NCBI RefSeq assembly: GCF_000374445.1 | Contig: NZ_KB894408.1 | Location: 54,892-118,891 of the forward strand | Length of the DNA stretch: 64,000 bases | Source of the DNA: Actinokineospora enzanensis DSM 44649 | Lineage (GTDB): Bacteria > Actinomycetota > Actinomycetes > Mycobacteriales > Pseudonocardiaceae | Direction of reading: 5' to 3' | Shown here: positions 63,572 through 64,000 of the stretch, one piece after another | Layout of the letters: the number at the start of each line of letters is the position of its first letter | Numbering within the stretch: position 1 is the stretch's first letter | Made by a program: the position numbers and the translations under genes | Notes under the pieces: generated by a model | The model's input: the letters and a program-made list of their open reading frames with translations, nothing else | What the model was told of the DNA's origin: nothing | The model's database searches: none

Positions 63572-64000
63572 TCACTCGGCGGGCCGCACCACGATCTCAC
63601 GGACCTCACCCGACGTCGAGTCGGGGAACAGCACCCGCACCCGGTCGGCCACCATGCCGCGGGTGCCGACGTCGGTGTACTCGCCGCCGAGCCTGCCGAC
63701 CGTGCGCCAGGTCCCGCTCACGTCCCGCAGCTGCACGAGCGCGCCCAGTGGCGTCCCGGCCGCGGCCAGCACCCGCACCCGGTCCACCGGGCGGGGTGCG
63801 CCGAGCGCGACGGTCGGGTCGGCGGCCCGGTGGCCGGTCTCCGGGTCGCCGTCGGCCCAGGCGTCGGCCGGGGCCGGGCGCACCGAGAACTCGCGCACCG
63901 CCAGCCAGTGCCGCTGGCCCGCGGTGGCGCGCAGCCGCAGGTACCGCACCGGCCGCGCGTCCAGGGCTGCGGACACCGAGGCCGAGCCGGGCAGCGTGCG
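63572..64000 (-). CDS. C-terminal part of a large extracellular protein (cut by window edge)
   Basis: The minus frame is open from the right edge to a stop at 63572, so only about 140 C-terminal residues are visible. The segment VRYLRLRATAGQRHWLAVREFSVRP resembles the last discoidin/F5-8C-type part of actinobacterial beta-N-acetylglucosaminidase-domain (GH84-like) proteins, followed by a beta-rich tail (VALGAPRPVDRVRVLAA; GEVREIVVRPAE). An internal start at 63976 is not the true one. The enzyme assignment is tentative because the catalytic domain is outside the window. Confidence 0.6.
   Translation of the reverse strand, partial: RTLPGSASVSAALDARPVRYLRLRATAGQRHWLAVREFSVRPAPADAWADGDPETGHRAADPTVALGAPRPVDRVRVLAAAGTPLGALVQLRDVSGTWRTVGRLGGEYTDVGTRGMVADRVRVLFPDSTSGEVREIVVRPAE

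Overview
The window is very GC-rich with strong G/C bias at third codon positions, uses many GTG and some TTG starts, and carries the actinobacterial housekeeping order rsmD-coaD ... DUF177-rpmF-rnc-mutM ... acyP-smc-ftsY-amt-glnB-glnD-ffh-rpsP-khpA-rimM-trmD-rplS-lepB-rnhB-DUF2469-yraN-comM-dprA-xerC, almost all on the minus strand. With GlnR- and PHO-box-like sites this points to a filamentous actinomycete, most likely Pseudonocardiales (Actinosynnema/Actinokineospora-like). The family-level placement is an inference. No rRNA, tRNA, CRISPR array, transposase or prophage gene was seen.

Layout. 1-16 kb: xerC (cut by the left edge, with a low-complexity repeat insert), dprA, comM, yraN, DUF2469, rnhB, three tandem signal peptidase I genes (one with a proline-rich N-terminal extension of about 445 residues), rplS, trmD, rimM, khpA, rpsP, then pxpA, a CPBP membrane protease, an amidohydrolase and ffh. 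16-26 kb: an orphan polytopic membrane protein, glnD-glnB-amt behind a four-part GlnR box, a FhuF-like protein with a methyltransferase, a repeat-rich convergent intergenic region, and a small two-component module with two LuxR-type regulators. 26-37 kb: ftsY, a sodium:solute symporter, a tandem GNAT protein, a small membrane protein, smc, an ECF sigma/anti-sigma pair and acyP. 37-42 kb: exported or envelope proteins (a phosphodiesterase behind a PHO-box-like repeat, a Thr-rich anchored protein, a CAP-domain protein) and a MerR-MFS divergent pair. 42-50 kb: a complete kdpFABCDE operon headed by an extra 27-residue membrane peptide. 50-64 kb: a PadR/HAAS pair, mutM, rnc, rpmF, DUF177, a DivIVA-like coiled coil, an RNase Sa-type secreted RNase, a GNAT protein, coaD, rsmD, a HelD-type helicase, pyruvate carboxylase, and the C-terminal end of a large protein cut by the right edge.

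The core genes serve ribosome maturation (rimM, trmD, rplS, rpsP, rpmF, rsmD, DUF177), protein targeting and export (ffh, ftsY, lepB), chromosome organisation (smc, xerC), DNA uptake and repair (dprA, comM, mutM, rnhB), nitrogen sensing (amt, glnB, glnD) and potassium homeostasis (kdp). Translational coupling through GTGA or ATGA overlaps is frequent. The most unusual features are the triple lepB locus, repeat-expanded linkers in XerC and in a LuxR regulator, the acyP start codon inside a perfect 19-bp inverted repeat, the extra kdp leader peptide gene, and recurring intergenic elements with DnaA-box-like 9-mers.
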